Part shown: in pieces, positions 17,976 to 28,208 of the stretch
Numbering within the stretch: position 1 is the first letter of the stretch
Layout of the letters: each line of letters opens with the position of its first letter
Origin: Alteromonadaceae bacterium XY-R5
GTDB lineage: Bacteria; Pseudomonadota; Gammaproteobacteria; Enterobacterales; Alteromonadaceae
Assembly (NCBI GenBank): GCA_001660395.1
Contig: LXWE01000003.1
Coordinates: forward strand, 1 to 64,000
Length of the DNA stretch: 64,000 nucleotides
Direction: 5' to 3'
Notes under the pieces: model-generated
Told to the model about the DNA's origin: nothing
Database searches by the model: none
Seen by the model: only the letters and a program-made list of their open reading frames with translations
Made by a program: the position numbers and the translations under genes

Positions 17976-18343
17976 CGGTTCCTCCTGTCAGTCCCAAGGT
18001 GTGGCTGCTTTGGCAGCGTCTGCATAATAGAATAGGTTATCTATGGTAATCTGAGTGTCAGACATAATGTTGTCAGCATTTATGACAAAGTATCACGATA
18101 AGTTGCTGACAAATTTAATCATTTTATCGACTGTATTATCATTTTCTATAGTAGAGTTTATCTGTAGATAAAGTATTTATAAAAATCTTCCCGTAAGACA
18201 ATGGCGAGACAAGCAAAAGTCGTTGACCCCTTATGGGTGCTCAGGTAAGGTGCGCTCACACTTGAATGGCCGGTTCAGGCCGTGCGAGCATACGCTTACA
18301 TTCACGTCATAGACACGGCCTCGGGCCGAAAAATACAGTAATT
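17976..18343. other. pomA-xseB intergenic region with inverted repeats
   Basis: This 368-base gap carries divergent promoters for pomA and the xseB operon, and no convincing gene. Two inverted repeats stand out: TTGTCAGCA / TGCTGACAA (18070-18078 and 18104-18112, 25 bases apart) and the tight palindrome TTTATCT-GT-AGATAAA (18157-18172). GC-rich stems such as CGGCCTCGGGCCG near 18316 lie in the probable xseB leader. Confidence 0.5.
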
Positions 18344-18589
18344 ATGACCAGCCGAAAAAAAGCCGAAAATCTATCTTTCGAACAGGCCATCCAGGAATTG
18401 GAAGGCATAGTAAAACAAATGGAATTGGGTGAGCTTCCATTAGATGAAGCACTGAAAAGTTTCGAGCGCGGTATCCAACTCGCCCGCCATAGTCAGGAAA
18501 CCCTTGCCAATGCTGAACAGAAGGTTCAGATCCTGATGCAGCAGCAGGGCGAGCAAACCTTAGTGGACTTGGATAAACCGACTGAATAA
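18344..18589 (+). CDS. xseB: exodeoxyribonuclease VII small subunit
   Basis: Small subunit of exonuclease VII, which degrades single-stranded DNA into oligonucleotides. The 81 residues hold the family pattern [28 protein letters not shown] and [15 protein letters not shown]. The ATG at 18344 matches the family start; an upstream extension of the frame is not supported. It overlaps the ispA start by one base (TAATG), forming the conserved xseB-ispA-dxs operon. Confidence 0.93.
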   Translation: MTSRKKAENLSFEQAIQELEGIVKQMELGELPLDEALKSFERGIQLARHSQETLANAEQKVQILMQQQGEQTLVDLDKPTE

Positions 18590-19482
18590 TGAAAACATTT
18601 CAACAGTATCAGCAGGACATCAGCGAGCATATTAACGGCTTACTGAAATCCCATATTGCCTCATTACCTGACCATGCGCCGCGTTTAAAAGCTGCCATGG
18701 AATACGCGCTGCTCATTGGTGGCAAACGCTTACGCCCATTTTTGCTATACGCCACGGGTGAAATGCTGGGTGTAAAACGAGAGAATCTCGACGGCGCAGC
18801 TATGGCCGTTGAATGTATCCATGCTTACTCTCTAATCCACGATGACTTACCGGCCATGGACGACGACGACCTTCGTCGTGGACACCCGACCTGTCATATC
18901 GCCTTTGACGAAGCCAGTGCCATTCTGGCCGGCGACGCACTGCAAACAGAAGCATATAGGATTTTGTTAACCTATCCTTTAGCACCGAGCCTGCAATCCA
19001 AGCGCGTAGACTTATTACGCCAGCTTACTGAAGCGGCGGGCTATCAGGGTATGTGCGGTGGTCAGGCGATCGATTTAGCTGCCACAGGCAAGCAAATATC
19101 GCTACCAGAGTTGCAGCAGCTGCACGAAAAGAAAACCGGGGCCATGCTTATTGCATCAGTCACCATGGCCTGCACCCTGTGCCCCAGCCTTAGCGATGAA
19201 GAAAAAGCACGCTTAGCCGACTTTGCCGCCATAATTGGTCTGGCCTTTCAGGTTCAGGATGATATTCTGGACGTCATTGGTGATACCCAGACATTGGGTA
19301 AACCTCAGGGCTCGGATCAGGCTCAGGAAAAAAGTACTTACCCTGCCATGATGGGACTGCAAGGCGCACAAGACTATCTACACTCTCTGCATTTGCAGGC
19401 ACTTCAAGCCTTACAGCCTTTGCCGTACAATACGGAACTGCTGGTTTCGCTCGCCGATTATATTATTCAGCGAAACCATTAG
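18589..19482 (+). CDS. ispA: farnesyl diphosphate synthase
   Basis: Condenses dimethylallyl and isopentenyl diphosphate to geranyl and farnesyl diphosphate for ubiquinone, undecaprenyl phosphate and other isoprenoids. The 297 residues contain both aspartate-rich motifs: DDLPAMDDDD (first) and QVQDDILD (second). GGKRLRP and QAIDLA are also family hallmarks. It is translationally coupled to xseB, and dxs follows 28 bases downstream, so the entry enzyme and the chain-elongating enzyme are expressed together. Confidence 0.95.
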   Translation: MKTFQQYQQDISEHINGLLKSHIASLPDHAPRLKAAMEYALLIGGKRLRPFLLYATGEMLGVKRENLDGAAMAVECIHAYSLIHDDLPAMDDDDLRRGHPTCHIAFDEASAILAGDALQTEAYRILLTYPLAPSLQSKRVDLLRQLTEAAGYQGMCGGQAIDLAATGKQISLPELQQLHEKKTGAMLIASVTMACTLCPSLSDEEKARLADFAAIIGLAFQVQDDILDVIGDTQTLGKPQGSDQAQEKSTYPAMMGLQGAQDYLHSLHLQALQALQPLPYNTELLVSLADYIIQRNH

Positions 19483-19510
19483 AGAACGATAACCAATAGA
19501 ATAACGACAC

Positions 19511-21373
19511 ATGACCCTGGATTTAGATCATTACCCGGTGTTATCCCTTGCGGAAAACCCAGACCAGCTCAGAAAACTGCCTCAGGATAAGCTAAAGCAA
19601 TTTTCCAATGAACTGCGCGAATACCTGCTTGCCTGTGTCAGTCAAAGCAGTGGCCACTTTGCATCCGGTCTGGGTACGGTTGAACTGACCGTAGCACTGC
19701 ATTACGTGTATAACACCCCCTTTGATCGTCTGATCTGGGATGTTGGCCATCAGGCATATCCTCACAAAATTCTGACAGGCCGACGCGATAAAATGCCAAC
19801 TATCCGTAAAAAAGGCGGATTGCATCCCTTCCCATGGCCACCAGAAAGTGAATACGACACCTTTGCTGTCGGTCACTCATCCACCTCCATCAGTGCTGCG
19901 CTCGGCATGGCCGTGGCAGCAGAAAAGGAAGGCCTGGACCGCAAGGTAGTCGCCGTGATTGGTGATGGCGCCATGACCGCAGGGATGGCGTTTGAAGCCA
20001 TGAACCATGGCGGTGACATGGATAAAGACGTGCTGGTAATTCTGAACGACAACGAAATGTCGATCTCCGAAAACGTTGGCGCCCTTAACAGTCACCTGGC
20101 ACGTCTGCTGACCGGCAGTCTGTTTAACAGCATCCGTGATGGCGGCAAGAAATTGCTTAGCAATGTACCGCCTATCAAAGAATTTGCCGCCCGGGCCGAA
20201 GAGCACATCAAAGGCATGGTGGTACCAGGGACTATCTTTGAAGAACTTGGCTTTCATTACATCGGCCCCATAGATGGCCACGACGTAAACGGCATGGTCA
20301 ACACGTTACGCAATATGCGTAAGATTAAAGGCCCGCAAATTCTGCATGTGGTGACCAAAAAAGGGAAAGGCTTTGAACTGGCGGAAAAAGATCCGATCAA
20401 GTTCCACGCCGTGCCTAAGTTTAACCCCAAGGCCGACTTACCTAAATCTGCTCCGGGTAAACCCTCCTACTCTGCCATTTTTGGTAACTGGCTATGTGAC
20501 ATGGCAGCCCAGGATGACAAGCTGATGGCCATTACCCCGGCCATGCGCGAAGGTTCGGGTATGGTGCGTTTCTCTCAGGAGTATCCGCAACAGTATTTTG
20601 ATGTGGCCATTGCTGAACAGCATGCCGTCACGTTTGCCGCGGGTCTGGCCAAAGAAGACCTCAATCCTGTGGTCGCTATCTATTCCAGCTTTTTACAGCG
20701 TGCCTATGATCAGCTTATCCACGATGTGGCCCTGCAAAATCTGCCGGTGTTATTTGCTATCGATCGTGCTGGTATCGTTGGTGCCGATGGTCCTACCCAT
20801 CAGGGTGCTTTTGATATCAGTTTCCTGCGCTGTATCCCCAATCTGGTGATCATGGTGCCAGGGGATGAAAACGAATGTCGTCAGATGCTGTATACAGGCC
20901 ATAAGCTCAATCAGCCTGCCTGTGTGCGCTATCCGCGCGGCAGTGGTAAGGGCGTGGATGTTGCCCCCCAGATGACCGCACTGGAAATTGGTAAAAGCCG
21001 CACAATGCGTGATGGCAAGTCCATCGCCATTTTGAACTTCGGTACGCTGTTGCCTGAAGCTGAAAAGGCCGCACAGGCGTTAGATGCAACTCTTGTGGAC
21101 ATGCGTTTCGTTAAACCACTGGATACCCAGATTATCGATAGTCTGCAGGCTAACCACGATCTGTTTGTAACGCTGGAAGATGGTGCCATTATTGGTGGCG
21201 CGGGAAGTGCCGTGGCTGAATACCTGTTGCAACGTCAGTACAGCAACAAGTTACTGCAAATCGGCTTACCCGATACCTTTATCATGCAGGGTACTCAGGA
21301 AGAAATGTATGCAGAGCTGGGGATTGATGCCGCGGGTATCGAGGCAAAAGTAAACGCTTTTCTTGGCAAATGA
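19511..21373 (+). CDS. dxs: 1-deoxy-D-xylulose-5-phosphate synthase
   Basis: Thiamine-diphosphate enzyme that joins pyruvate and glyceraldehyde 3-phosphate in the first step of the MEP isoprenoid pathway. It has 620 residues. The thiamine-diphosphate motif begins [16 protein letters not shown]; the transketolase-like central domain includes [15 protein letters not shown] and [15 protein letters not shown]. The product also feeds thiamine and pyridoxal synthesis; genes for both vitamins lie elsewhere in the window. Confidence 0.96.
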   Translation: MTLDLDHYPVLSLAENPDQLRKLPQDKLKQFSNELREYLLACVSQSSGHFASGLGTVELTVALHYVYNTPFDRLIWDVGHQAYPHKILTGRRDKMPTIRKKGGLHPFPWPPESEYDTFAVGHSSTSISAALGMAVAAEKEGLDRKVVAVIGDGAMTAGMAFEAMNHGGDMDKDVLVILNDNEMSISENVGALNSHLARLLTGSLFNSIRDGGKKLLSNVPPIKEFAARAEEHIKGMVVPGTIFEELGFHYIGPIDGHDVNGMVNTLRNMRKIKGPQILHVVTKKGKGFELAEKDPIKFHAVPKFNPKADLPKSAPGKPSYSAIFGNWLCDMAAQDDKLMAITPAMREGSGMVRFSQEYPQQYFDVAIAEQHAVTFAAGLAKEDLNPVVAIYSSFLQRAYDQLIHDVALQNLPVLFAIDRAGIVGADGPTHQGAFDISFLRCIPNLVIMVPGDENECRQMLYTGHKLNQPACVRYPRGSGKGVDVAPQMTALEIGKSRTMRDGKSIAILNFGTLLPEAEKAAQALDATLVDMRFVKPLDTQIIDSLQANHDLFVTLEDGAIIGGAGSAVAEYLLQRQYSNKLLQIGLPDTFIMQGTQEEMYAELGIDAAGIEAKVNAFLGK

Positions 21374-21392
21374 CATCAAGCCTGCCCACTAA

Positions 21393-21418
21393 AGAAGGAC
21401 GCCTATCGCGTCCTTTTT
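21393..21418 (+). terminator. terminator after dxs
   Basis: Stem AAGGACGC / GCGTCCTT followed by TTT, located between dxs and the convergent GH114 gene. Confidence 0.8.
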
Positions 21419-21430
21419 CGTATCGTATAC

Positions 21431-22252
21431 TTACTGCTCCTGGCAGCTGATTCGAAAGGTATCATCTAAATCCAATGGCATGATTAGGGTACTAAAGCCC
21501 ATTTCGTTGGCGCTCGTACAAATCCCCTCCAGCTCACTGTCATCCGACACATAAACATCGTCATATTCTATGTGAAACACCGGCTTATTTTGCTCAATAA
21601 AGGGGCTTAACAACTCACATTCGCTGTAACTAAAGCACTCTTCGTTCACAGCAAAATCGAAACTATCCACTAAATCGGCGATTTGACCGAGATCGTTTTT
21701 CAGCCCCACCGCCAGTCCCAGCCCGTGGGCTGAATCTGCCAGGAAGCGATTGTATTCGAGTTGCTGGGAATACGTCAGGTCTAGCCCGGTATCGTTTTGA
21801 TAACCATCGACGTTATCAGGATCAACCCCGTCACAGCCCTTTTCCTGAGCCAGCGCGATACGTGAGAGCATAATATTTCTCACATTATCAGAGGTAATAT
21901 TCAGCCAGTACTCGCCTTCCCAGCCGTCCAGAGAGTTAGCATAGTCAGACTCTGTAAACTGCCCGGCATCTTCACGCCAGTCTTCAAAACTGCCCGCGGA
22001 GAAATAACAAATGACCTTTTTACCCGCACGTTGCAGAGCTGAAATTTGGCTCACTTCAGTATCAAATAAATCAACGTCATAGACCGCCACAGCATAATCT
22101 GTGTTGAGTGTGCCGGTAAGTTGAATTTGCCATGAAGTACCCACGGAGGGTTGATAGTAAGGCGCCGTCGAAGCCGTATTATCGCTGCCACCACAGGCAA
22201 CCAGGCTAACGCTCACCAACAAATAACTCAAAGGCACGAATAGGGATTTCAA
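21431..22252 (-). CDS. GH114-like endo-alpha-1,4-polygalactosaminidase lipoprotein
   Basis: Secreted lipoprotein of 273 residues: signal peptide with lipobox LVAC followed by GGSDN, a low-complexity linker, then a TIM-barrel domain of the GH114/TM1410 group. The typical WQIQLTGTLN, KVICYFSAGSFEDWR and GCDGVDPDNVDGY segments are visible, the last holding the conserved acidic residues. Relatives cleave alpha-1,4-galactosaminogalactan or are uncharacterised, so the substrate is only a guess. It lies downstream of pgpA on the same strand with a 55-base gap. Confidence 0.8.
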   Translation of the reverse strand: MKSLFVPLSYLLVSVSLVACGGSDNTASTAPYYQPSVGTSWQIQLTGTLNTDYAVAVYDVDLFDTEVSQISALQRAGKKVICYFSAGSFEDWREDAGQFTESDYANSLDGWEGEYWLNITSDNVRNIMLSRIALAQEKGCDGVDPDNVDGYQNDTGLDLTYSQQLEYNRFLADSAHGLGLAVGLKNDLGQIADLVDSFDFAVNEECFSYSECELLSPFIEQNKPVFHIEYDDVYVSDDSELEGICTSANEMGFSTLIMPLDLDDTFRISCQEQ

Positions 22253-22307
22253 TTGACCTCCGGAGTATTCAAATGCTTTTACAGCATCGCAATCAGAGGT
22301 AAATAGC

Positions 22308-22796
22308 TTAACCTAACCAGCCCGCCAGGATAAGTATGTGCATGCACACCAGTGCAAAGATACCAGCCAGAATATCATCCACCATGATCCCTACCCCACC
22401 ATGAACATGTTTATCCAAATATCGAATGGGCCAGGGTTTGACGATATCAAACAGTCGAAACAGTGCAAAACCTGCAAGCAGCGAGGTAACTGAAAGTGGG
22501 ATGGCGATAAAGGTGATTAGCATGCCGACAACTTCGTCCCAGACGATGGACGAATGATCGTGTACCTGCATGTCCTCTGCAGTTTTACCACACAGATAAA
22601 AGCCGACCAGAGTGGCGAGCACAATAATGGCAAGCATCAGCGGCAAAGACAGATAACTTTGTAACAGCACCAAAGGTAACGCAGCTAAGGAGCCGAAGGT
22701 ACCCGGCGCTTTCGGCGCCAGACCAGAGCCAAAACCCAGTGCCAGAAAATGCACTGGGTTCGCCATCGAAATGCGTTGCCTAAGCTGTTTGTCCAT
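22308..22796 (-). CDS. pgpA: phosphatidylglycerophosphatase A
   Basis: Removes the terminal phosphate from phosphatidylglycerol phosphate at the inner membrane. The 162 residues have the PgpA motifs GFGSGLAPKAPGTFGSL and WDEVVGMLI, a later FRLFDIVKPWP, and several membrane segments. Its ATG shares one base with the thiL stop, as in E. coli. Confidence 0.93.
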   Translation of the reverse strand: MDKQLRQRISMANPVHFLALGFGSGLAPKAPGTFGSLAALPLVLLQSYLSLPLMLAIIVLATLVGFYLCGKTAEDMQVHDHSSIVWDEVVGMLITFIAIPLSVTSLLAGFALFRLFDIVKPWPIRYLDKHVHGGVGIMVDDILAGIFALVCMHILILAGWLG

Positions 22797-23755
22797 TAGA
22801 AATGCTGATATCCCTGTCCCTGAAAACTGTACGCTTCACCATGTAAGCGTAAATCCAGTTTACCAGCTTGTCCGTTTAACTGACCAATGCAAGTCGCCTT
22901 GAGATTGTAATTCGCCAGTACCGTATCCAGATTACCTTTTTGCTCTTCACTGACGGTAAACAACAACTCGTAATCATCACCGGCACTTAGCGCATATTCC
23001 AGTGCCTTTTCACGATCATTCAGGCTTTGCATCGCCGCCGACAGGGGCAACTTATCCAAATCAAGAGTCGCTCCACAGTGGGACTGCTTAAGGATATGAC
23101 CTAAGTCTGCCAACAGACCATCAGAGATATCGATACAGGCATGGGCAATACGGCGCAGCATAGCCCCCGTCGATACCCTTGGCGTTGGGAAGCGATGTCG
23201 ATCAATCGCAAACTGACGATCCTTTCCACTTAAATTTGCTTTACCCAATAGAAGATCTAAGCCTAATCCCGCATCCCCAAGGGTCCCGGTCACAAACACG
23301 AAATCCCCGGGGCGGGCACCTTTACGGGTTAACGCCTGATTTTCAGGTACAAAACCTTGCGCGGTTATCGTGATACTCAATGGGCCACGCACCGTATCGC
23401 CGCCAATCAGCTGTACTGAGTAGTACTCGCATAATTCGCGCAGACCAGCAGAAAACTCGCCCAGCCAGGCTTCATCAGCGTTAGGCAGGCTTAATGACAG
23501 GTTAATCCAGCAGGGATCAGCGCCCATCGCAGCTAAATCACTAAGATTAACCGCCATTGCTTTGTGCGCAACAGCTCGGGCAGGAGAATCAGGAAGAAAG
23601 TGTACCCCTTCAACCAGGGTGTCAGTGGTCGTTGCCAGCCACTGCCCCTGAGGGACCTGGGTAAGGGCGCAATCGTCACCAATACCCAGCATCACATCCT
23701 TGCGTTGGTAACCTTTCTCTTTGAAAAAGGTATCAATAAGCGTGAATTCTTTCAC
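22796..23755 (-). CDS. thiL: thiamine-monophosphate kinase
   Basis: Phosphorylates thiamine monophosphate to the active cofactor thiamine diphosphate. The 319 residues show the metal and ATP motifs: GIGDDCAL, STDTLVEGVHF, VNLSDLAAMGA and the later DISDGLLADL. It follows nusB by 6 bases and overlaps pgpA, in the order nusB-thiL-pgpA that is widely conserved. Confidence 0.95.
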   Translation of the reverse strand: MKEFTLIDTFFKEKGYQRKDVMLGIGDDCALTQVPQGQWLATTTDTLVEGVHFLPDSPARAVAHKAMAVNLSDLAAMGADPCWINLSLSLPNADEAWLGEFSAGLRELCEYYSVQLIGGDTVRGPLSITITAQGFVPENQALTRKGARPGDFVFVTGTLGDAGLGLDLLLGKANLSGKDRQFAIDRHRFPTPRVSTGAMLRRIAHACIDISDGLLADLGHILKQSHCGATLDLDKLPLSAAMQSLNDREKALEYALSAGDDYELLFTVSEEQKGNLDTVLANYNLKATCIGQLNGQAGKLDLRLHGEAYSFQGQGYQHF

Positions 23756-23761
23756 AATGTA

Positions 23762-24184
23762 TTAAGACAGTTCTTGTTTGCGCAGAGTTTTGATGGCTTT
23801 GTCCAGCACACCATTAACAAACTTGTGACTCTCTTCGGCACCGTAAGACTTAGCGAGTTCAATGGCTTCGTTGATCACGACCTTGTAAGGCACGTCCATA
23901 CGATATACCAGTTCGTAAGTCGCCAGACGCAAAATCGCCTGTTCTACGGTATCCAGCTCTTCGGGCAAACGGCCAAGATAAGGCTTAATCTTGCTGTCCA
24001 GTGTTGCCACCTCACTCACCACACCACGCAGTAACTCTTTAAAGTACTCCATGTCGACTTTCTGCATATCATTGGTCGTTGCCATGTGCAGTTCGATTTG
24101 GTGAACAGGGTTTTTAGAAACTTGCCAGGAATACAGGCTTTGCAGAGCCAGTTCACGGGCCTTACGACGAGCAGCAGGGTTCAC
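23762..24184 (-). CDS. nusB: transcription antitermination factor NusB
   Basis: Binds boxA RNA with S10 (NusE) and lets RNA polymerase read through rRNA operons. The 140-residue all-helical protein has the N-terminal [17 protein letters not shown] and the C-terminal [25 protein letters not shown]. It starts one base after the ribH stop. Confidence 0.95.
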   Translation of the reverse strand: MNPAARRKARELALQSLYSWQVSKNPVHQIELHMATTNDMQKVDMEYFKELLRGVVSEVATLDSKIKPYLGRLPEELDTVEQAILRLATYELVYRMDVPYKVVINEAIELAKSYGAEESHKFVNGVLDKAIKTLRKQELS

Positions 24185-24185
24185 A

Positions 24186-24656
24186 TTAGGCTCCTATCTG
24201 GGCAACAACGTTAACCATTTCAAGTGCCGTCATGGCTGCTTCTGCACCTTTATTCCCTGCTTTGGTTCCTGAACGTTCAATAGCTTGTTCGATGTTATCA
24301 GTGGTGATCACACCAAACGCCACTGGCAAACCGTACTCTAAAGAAACCTGGGCCAGGCCTTTGTTACACTCGCCAGCGACAAAATCAAAATGCGGGGTAC
24401 CGCCACGGATCACCGCACCCAGTGCGATAATGGCGTCATACTGTTTAGTTTCAGCCAGTTTTTTGGCTACGACAGGCAGCTCATAAGCACCAGGAACGCG
24501 AACTAAAGTAATGTCTTGTTCGTTAACTTCGCCAACACGCTCTAAGGTGTCCAGAGCGCCTTCAACCAAGCTTTCAACTACGAAGCTGTTAAAACGCGCG
24601 ACGACAATCGCAAATTTTTTGCCAGTTGCTCTGACATTACCTTCAATGACATTCAT
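24186..24656 (-). CDS. ribH: 6,7-dimethyl-8-ribityllumazine synthase
   Basis: Condenses 5-amino-6-ribitylaminouracil with 3,4-dihydroxy-2-butanone 4-phosphate to lumazine. The 156 residues have [30 protein letters not shown], and the [19 protein letters not shown] stretch carrying the catalytic His. It is tightly packed with nusB. Its substrates are supplied by RibD and RibB, encoded just upstream in the same operon. Confidence 0.96.
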   Translation of the reverse strand: MNVIEGNVRATGKKFAIVVARFNSFVVESLVEGALDTLERVGEVNEQDITLVRVPGAYELPVVAKKLAETKQYDAIIALGAVIRGGTPHFDFVAGECNKGLAQVSLEYGLPVAFGVITTDNIEQAIERSGTKAGNKGAEAAMTALEMVNVVAQIGA

Positions 24657-24731
24657 ACGCTATAAGCCCTATCAATAAAAATGGCGCGCATTGTAGCATA
24701 GCGCCCCGCGTCAGGTGTGAGATTTTTTAAC

Positions 24732-25832
24732 TCACTCTTCGAATACGTATTCCACCACTTCCAGACCAAAACCAGAAAGAGCGTGATATTTTTTCGGTTT
24801 ACTCAGCAGACGCATTTGCTTCACGCCTAAGCTAGCCAAAATTTGACTGCCGACACCAACGGTCCGGGTGGTTTCCTGCCAGCGCTGGGATGCCGGGCCT
24901 TCGCCCTGATCTTCTGCCGCATACTGACGCACCTGGGCAACCAAATCTTCCTGCTTACCCAATAGCACCAATACACCGCCTTCACTGGCAATGCGTTGCA
25001 TCGCCGTTTGCAAACTCATACTGCGCTCTTCGCCGCGGGTACTGGCAAACAAATCGCCAAACGTATTACTCAGATGTACACGCACCAGATTAGGGCCATC
25101 CTGCTGCAAATCTTTGACCAAGGCAAAGTGCACCTGGTTATCAATCACATCACGGAAGGTAACTAAGTCAAACTCACCGTACTCAGTGGGCAATTTACAT
25201 TGAGCAACTTTTTCAATGGTGGTTTCATTCAAATTGCGATATTCAATCAAATCGGCAATGGTACCGATCTTCAGGCCGTGTTTTGCTGCAAACTTTTCCA
25301 GCTCAGGGCGACGCGCCATTGAGCCATCTTCATTCAGCACTTCAACAATCACAGCAGCCGGTTCACAGCCGCCTAAGCGAGCTAAATCCACTCCAGCTTC
25401 AGTGTGTCCGGCACGATTTAACACCCCGCCCTCTTTGGCAATCAACGGAAAAATGTGACCTGGTTGGACAATATCTTTCGCCACTGCGTCTTTAGCTACC
25501 GCCGCCAGAATAGTACGGGCACGATCAGCGGCAGAAATACCAGTGGTTACTCCTTCAGCCGCTTCAATCGAAACAGTAAAATTGGTTGAGAACTGAGCGC
25601 CATTATTATCAACCATCAAGGGTAAATTCAAACGCTTGCAACGTTCGGCGGTCATAGGCAAACACACCAGACCACGGGCGTGAGTCACCATAAAGTTGAT
25701 GGCTTCGGGCGTAACGTGTTCCGCCGCCATGATGATATCGCCTTCGTTTTCCCGGTCTTCGTCATCCATCAGAATGACCATTTTGCCCTGACGAATGTCT
25801 TCCAGGATTTCAGCGGTACTGTTTAAACTCAT
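24732..25832 (-). CDS. ribB: 3,4-dihydroxy-2-butanone-4-phosphate synthase with degenerate GTP cyclohydrolase II domain
   Basis: Bifunctional in length (366 residues) but probably not in activity. The N-terminal RibB domain has its acidic site [10 protein letters not shown] and [12 protein letters not shown], and should make the four-carbon unit for riboflavin. The C-terminal part aligns with GTP cyclohydrolase II, but the three zinc-binding Cys of that enzyme are replaced: where the family has CLTGD..RCDCG, this protein reads NTFGD..RGEER. The domain contains no Cys at all. A separate RibA must supply cyclohydrolase activity. It is often annotated as RibBA. Confidence 0.92.
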   Translation of the reverse strand: MSLNSTAEILEDIRQGKMVILMDDEDRENEGDIIMAAEHVTPEAINFMVTHARGLVCLPMTAERCKRLNLPLMVDNNGAQFSTNFTVSIEAAEGVTTGISAADRARTILAAVAKDAVAKDIVQPGHIFPLIAKEGGVLNRAGHTEAGVDLARLGGCEPAAVIVEVLNEDGSMARRPELEKFAAKHGLKIGTIADLIEYRNLNETTIEKVAQCKLPTEYGEFDLVTFRDVIDNQVHFALVKDLQQDGPNLVRVHLSNTFGDLFASTRGEERSMSLQTAMQRIASEGGVLVLLGKQEDLVAQVRQYAAEDQGEGPASQRWQETTRTVGVGSQILASLGVKQMRLLSKPKKYHALSGFGLEVVEYVFEE

Positions 25833-25864
25833 AGTTGTCTTTGCTCTTGTAGGGTAAGGGAAAA

Positions 25865-26527
25865 TTAACGCAGATAACCGTGTTCTGCTAGAAACGCCAT
25901 ACTCAGTTTGGATTCCTGACTACTTTCGGCGGCTTTGTCGCCCAGAATTAATCGCTCCAGATAACGGGCAATGACATCCACTTCCAAATTCACTTTTGTT
26001 CCGGCTTTGTAATTACCAATGATGGTTTCCTGCAGAGTGTGAGGGATGAGCGTCAGCATAAATTTAGCGCCATCCACCTGATTCACTGTAAGGCTAGTGC
26101 CATCCACTGTAATCGAGCCCTTCTCCGCCAGGTAACGCGCCAGTTCATCAGGGGCTTTTACCCAGATTTCGATATAACGATTAACCGGCGTCACCGATAA
26201 AATCTCGCCGACCCCATCCACGTGACCACTGACAATATGACCACCTAAGCGGGCATTGGCTTGCAGTGCCTTTTCAAGGTTAACGCTGGCGCCCTGCTGA
26301 TAATGGGCAAAGCCAGTGCGCTGAATAGTTTCCGGTGACACATCAGCACAGAAATAGCTGTCGCTGAACTCCACCACTGTCAGACAAACCCCGTTAGTGG
26401 CAATGCTGTCACCCAGGGCCACATCGCCCATGTCCATCTTGCCGACATTCACGGTCAGACGAATATCATCGCCTGCTGGTTGAAGTTTGGCGATGGTGCC
26501 GATGGATTCAATAATTCCAGTAAACAT
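25865..26527 (-). CDS. ribE: riboflavin synthase, alpha chain
   Basis: Dismutates two lumazines into riboflavin and a pyrimidine. The 220 residues form two similar lumazine-binding barrels, each with a signature stretch: [10 protein letters not shown] and GVCLTVVEF in the first, HVDGVGEI and [10 protein letters not shown] in the second. It lies between ribD and ribB in the operon. The name ribC is also in use for this gene. Confidence 0.95.
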   Translation of the reverse strand: MFTGIIESIGTIAKLQPAGDDIRLTVNVGKMDMGDVALGDSIATNGVCLTVVEFSDSYFCADVSPETIQRTGFAHYQQGASVNLEKALQANARLGGHIVSGHVDGVGEILSVTPVNRYIEIWVKAPDELARYLAEKGSITVDGTSLTVNQVDGAKFMLTLIPHTLQETIIGNYKAGTKVNLEVDVIARYLERLILGDKAAESSQESKLSMAFLAEHGYLR

Positions 26528-26535
26528 GCTGCCCC

Positions 26536-27663
26536 TTACTGATTATTCGGATAGTTAACGCTGGCGGTTAATTTTAGATCATCCCCGACCTGACGGACAT
26601 CCTGCCAGGCAAGCGCATAAGCCTGCTGCATATGGGTAAATTCTGGTAATTCAAGTAGCGCGCGGCCTTTATGCCCCATTATTTTTGGCGCCTGATACAA
26701 AATAAACTGATCAACCAATTGTGCCTGCAACAGACTTCCTGTCAGCCTGGCGCCAGCTTCGACCCAGACTGAATTGATTTGACGTTGGCCGAGTTCCAGC
26801 ATCAGTGCCAACAGGTCAAATCCTGTCTCTGCTACCGGGCATTGCCACTGACTGACATTTTCCGCAAACGCGGCGGTATTGGGAGTTGTATTAATCAGCA
26901 GGATCGGCCCCCCCTGCTGAAACAGGGTGAGTTCAGGCGTCAGGCGATTTTGACTATCCAAAATCACCCGTAAGGGTTGACGCCATTCGAGTCCGCGATC
27001 AAGCTCAAAGGCGATAGATTCAGGACGCACAGTTAAGCTGGCATCATCTGCCAATACAGTTGCTGCGGTTGAGAGAATGGCGCAGCTTTGGGCCCGGTGC
27101 ACCTGCACATCTGCCCTGGCGGCAGCTCCGGTAATCCACTGGCTGTGGCCATTGGCCATGGCAGTTTTACCATCCAGGCTCGAAGCCAGCTTTAACGTTA
27201 CGAACGGTCGCTGCTTACGCATACGGGTTAGAAATCCTGGATTCAGGGCTTCAGCCTCGGCTTCTAACAAACCAAACTGAGTTTCGATACCGGCATCCGC
27301 CAGCATGGCCAGGCCCTTGCCTGCCACCAGTGGGTTAGGGTCGCGCATCGCCGCAACCACTTTACTCACACCAGCCTCTATCAACGCTTTTGCACAAGGT
27401 GGCGTGCGCCCGAAATGACTACAGGGCTCGAGGGTGACATACGCGGTTGCACCTTTGGCCTTAATACCCGCCTGCGCCAGAGCATGCACTTCAGCATGAG
27501 GCGTGCCGGCCTGTTTGTGCCAACCCTGACCTATTAGCTGATCATTCGCATCAACGATAACGCATCCGACATTTGGATTAGGACTGGTGGTAAAGGAACC
27601 TTTGGTGGCAAGTTGGATCGCCATGGCCATCCAGCGATAGTCTGAGGCAGAAAAGTCAGCCAA
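26536..27663 (-). CDS. ribD: bifunctional riboflavin deaminase/reductase
   Basis: Deaminates the pyrimidine intermediate and then reduces its ribose side chain. The N-terminal cytidine-deaminase domain carries HAEVHAL and PCSHFGRTPPC for zinc. The C-terminal reductase domain includes SLDGKTAMANG. The start is inferred to be TTG at 27663, giving 375 residues: GGGAG lies 6 bases before it, it is one base from the nrdR stop, and no ATG occurs before the conserved DYRWMAMAIQLA. The frame is open further upstream but that part overlaps nrdR. Confidence 0.93.
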   Translation of the reverse strand: MADFSASDYRWMAMAIQLATKGSFTTSPNPNVGCVIVDANDQLIGQGWHKQAGTPHAEVHALAQAGIKAKGATAYVTLEPCSHFGRTPPCAKALIEAGVSKVVAAMRDPNPLVAGKGLAMLADAGIETQFGLLEAEAEALNPGFLTRMRKQRPFVTLKLASSLDGKTAMANGHSQWITGAAARADVQVHRAQSCAILSTAATVLADDASLTVRPESIAFELDRGLEWRQPLRVILDSQNRLTPELTLFQQGGPILLINTTPNTAAFAENVSQWQCPVAETGFDLLALMLELGQRQINSVWVEAGARLTGSLLQAQLVDQFILYQAPKIMGHKGRALLELPEFTHMQQAYALAWQDVRQVGDDLKLTASVNYPNNQ

Positions 27664-27664
27664 G

Positions 27665-28114
27665 TTAATCTCCCAAACGGGCAATTTCTTCGCCAAACTC
27701 GCGAATATCTTCAAATGAACGATACACAGACGCAAAACGCACGTAAGCCACTTTATCCAGCTCTTTGAGGGCATCCATAATCAAATTACCCACTAACTGG
27801 CTTTCGACCTCACGCTCGCCTGTCGCCCGCAAGGCGGACATCAACCGATTAACGCATTGTTCAATCTGTTCGGTGCTGACCGGGCGTTTTTCGAGTGCTC
27901 GCTGTAAACCAGAACGCAACTTATCTTCGTTAAAGGGTTCTCGCGAACCGTCGCGTTTGACAACTCTGGGCATGACCAGCTCAGCGGTTTCAAATGTTGT
28001 GAACCGCTCGTGGCATTTGGTGCATTCACGCCGACGTCGCACCTGATGGCCATCGGCCACCAGACGCGAGTCAATCACTTTGGTTTCCTGCATGGAGCAA
28101 AAGGGACAAAACAT
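27665..28114 (-). CDS. nrdR: transcriptional repressor NrdR
   Basis: ATP/dATP-sensing repressor of ribonucleotide reductase genes. The 149 residues have the N-terminal zinc ribbon [11 protein letters not shown] and CTKCHERF, then the ATP cone with [16 protein letters not shown]. It is the first gene of nrdR-ribD-ribE-ribB-ribH-nusB-thiL-pgpA. Upstream at 28152-28163 is a palindrome GCAAAATTTTGC that does not resemble an NrdR box. Confidence 0.96.
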   Translation of the reverse strand: MFCPFCSMQETKVIDSRLVADGHQVRRRRECTKCHERFTTFETAELVMPRVVKRDGSREPFNEDKLRSGLQRALEKRPVSTEQIEQCVNRLMSALRATGEREVESQLVGNLIMDALKELDKVAYVRFASVYRSFEDIREFGEEIARLGD

Positions 28115-28208
28115 GGCTTTTTAATCTTGGGTATTACGGCCCCCTAAATTAGCAAAATTTTGCCAATAGTTACACCAGTTTAACCTTTATCACCTGCCTC
28201 TGAACGCA

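Noticed and set aside
18124-18152. GTCGATAA-like element upstream of pomA as sigma28 -10
   Set aside because: The only TAAA-like -35 candidate lies about 21 bases away instead of 11, so the flagellar promoter layout is not met.
25833-25864. FMN riboswitch before ribB
   Set aside because: Only about 30 bases separate the genes, too few for the FMN element, and no conserved stems are seen.
28152-28163. Palindrome GCAAAATTTTGC before nrdR as an NrdR box
   Set aside because: It lacks the ACA...TGT ends of NrdR boxes; probably an incidental AT-rich palindrome.
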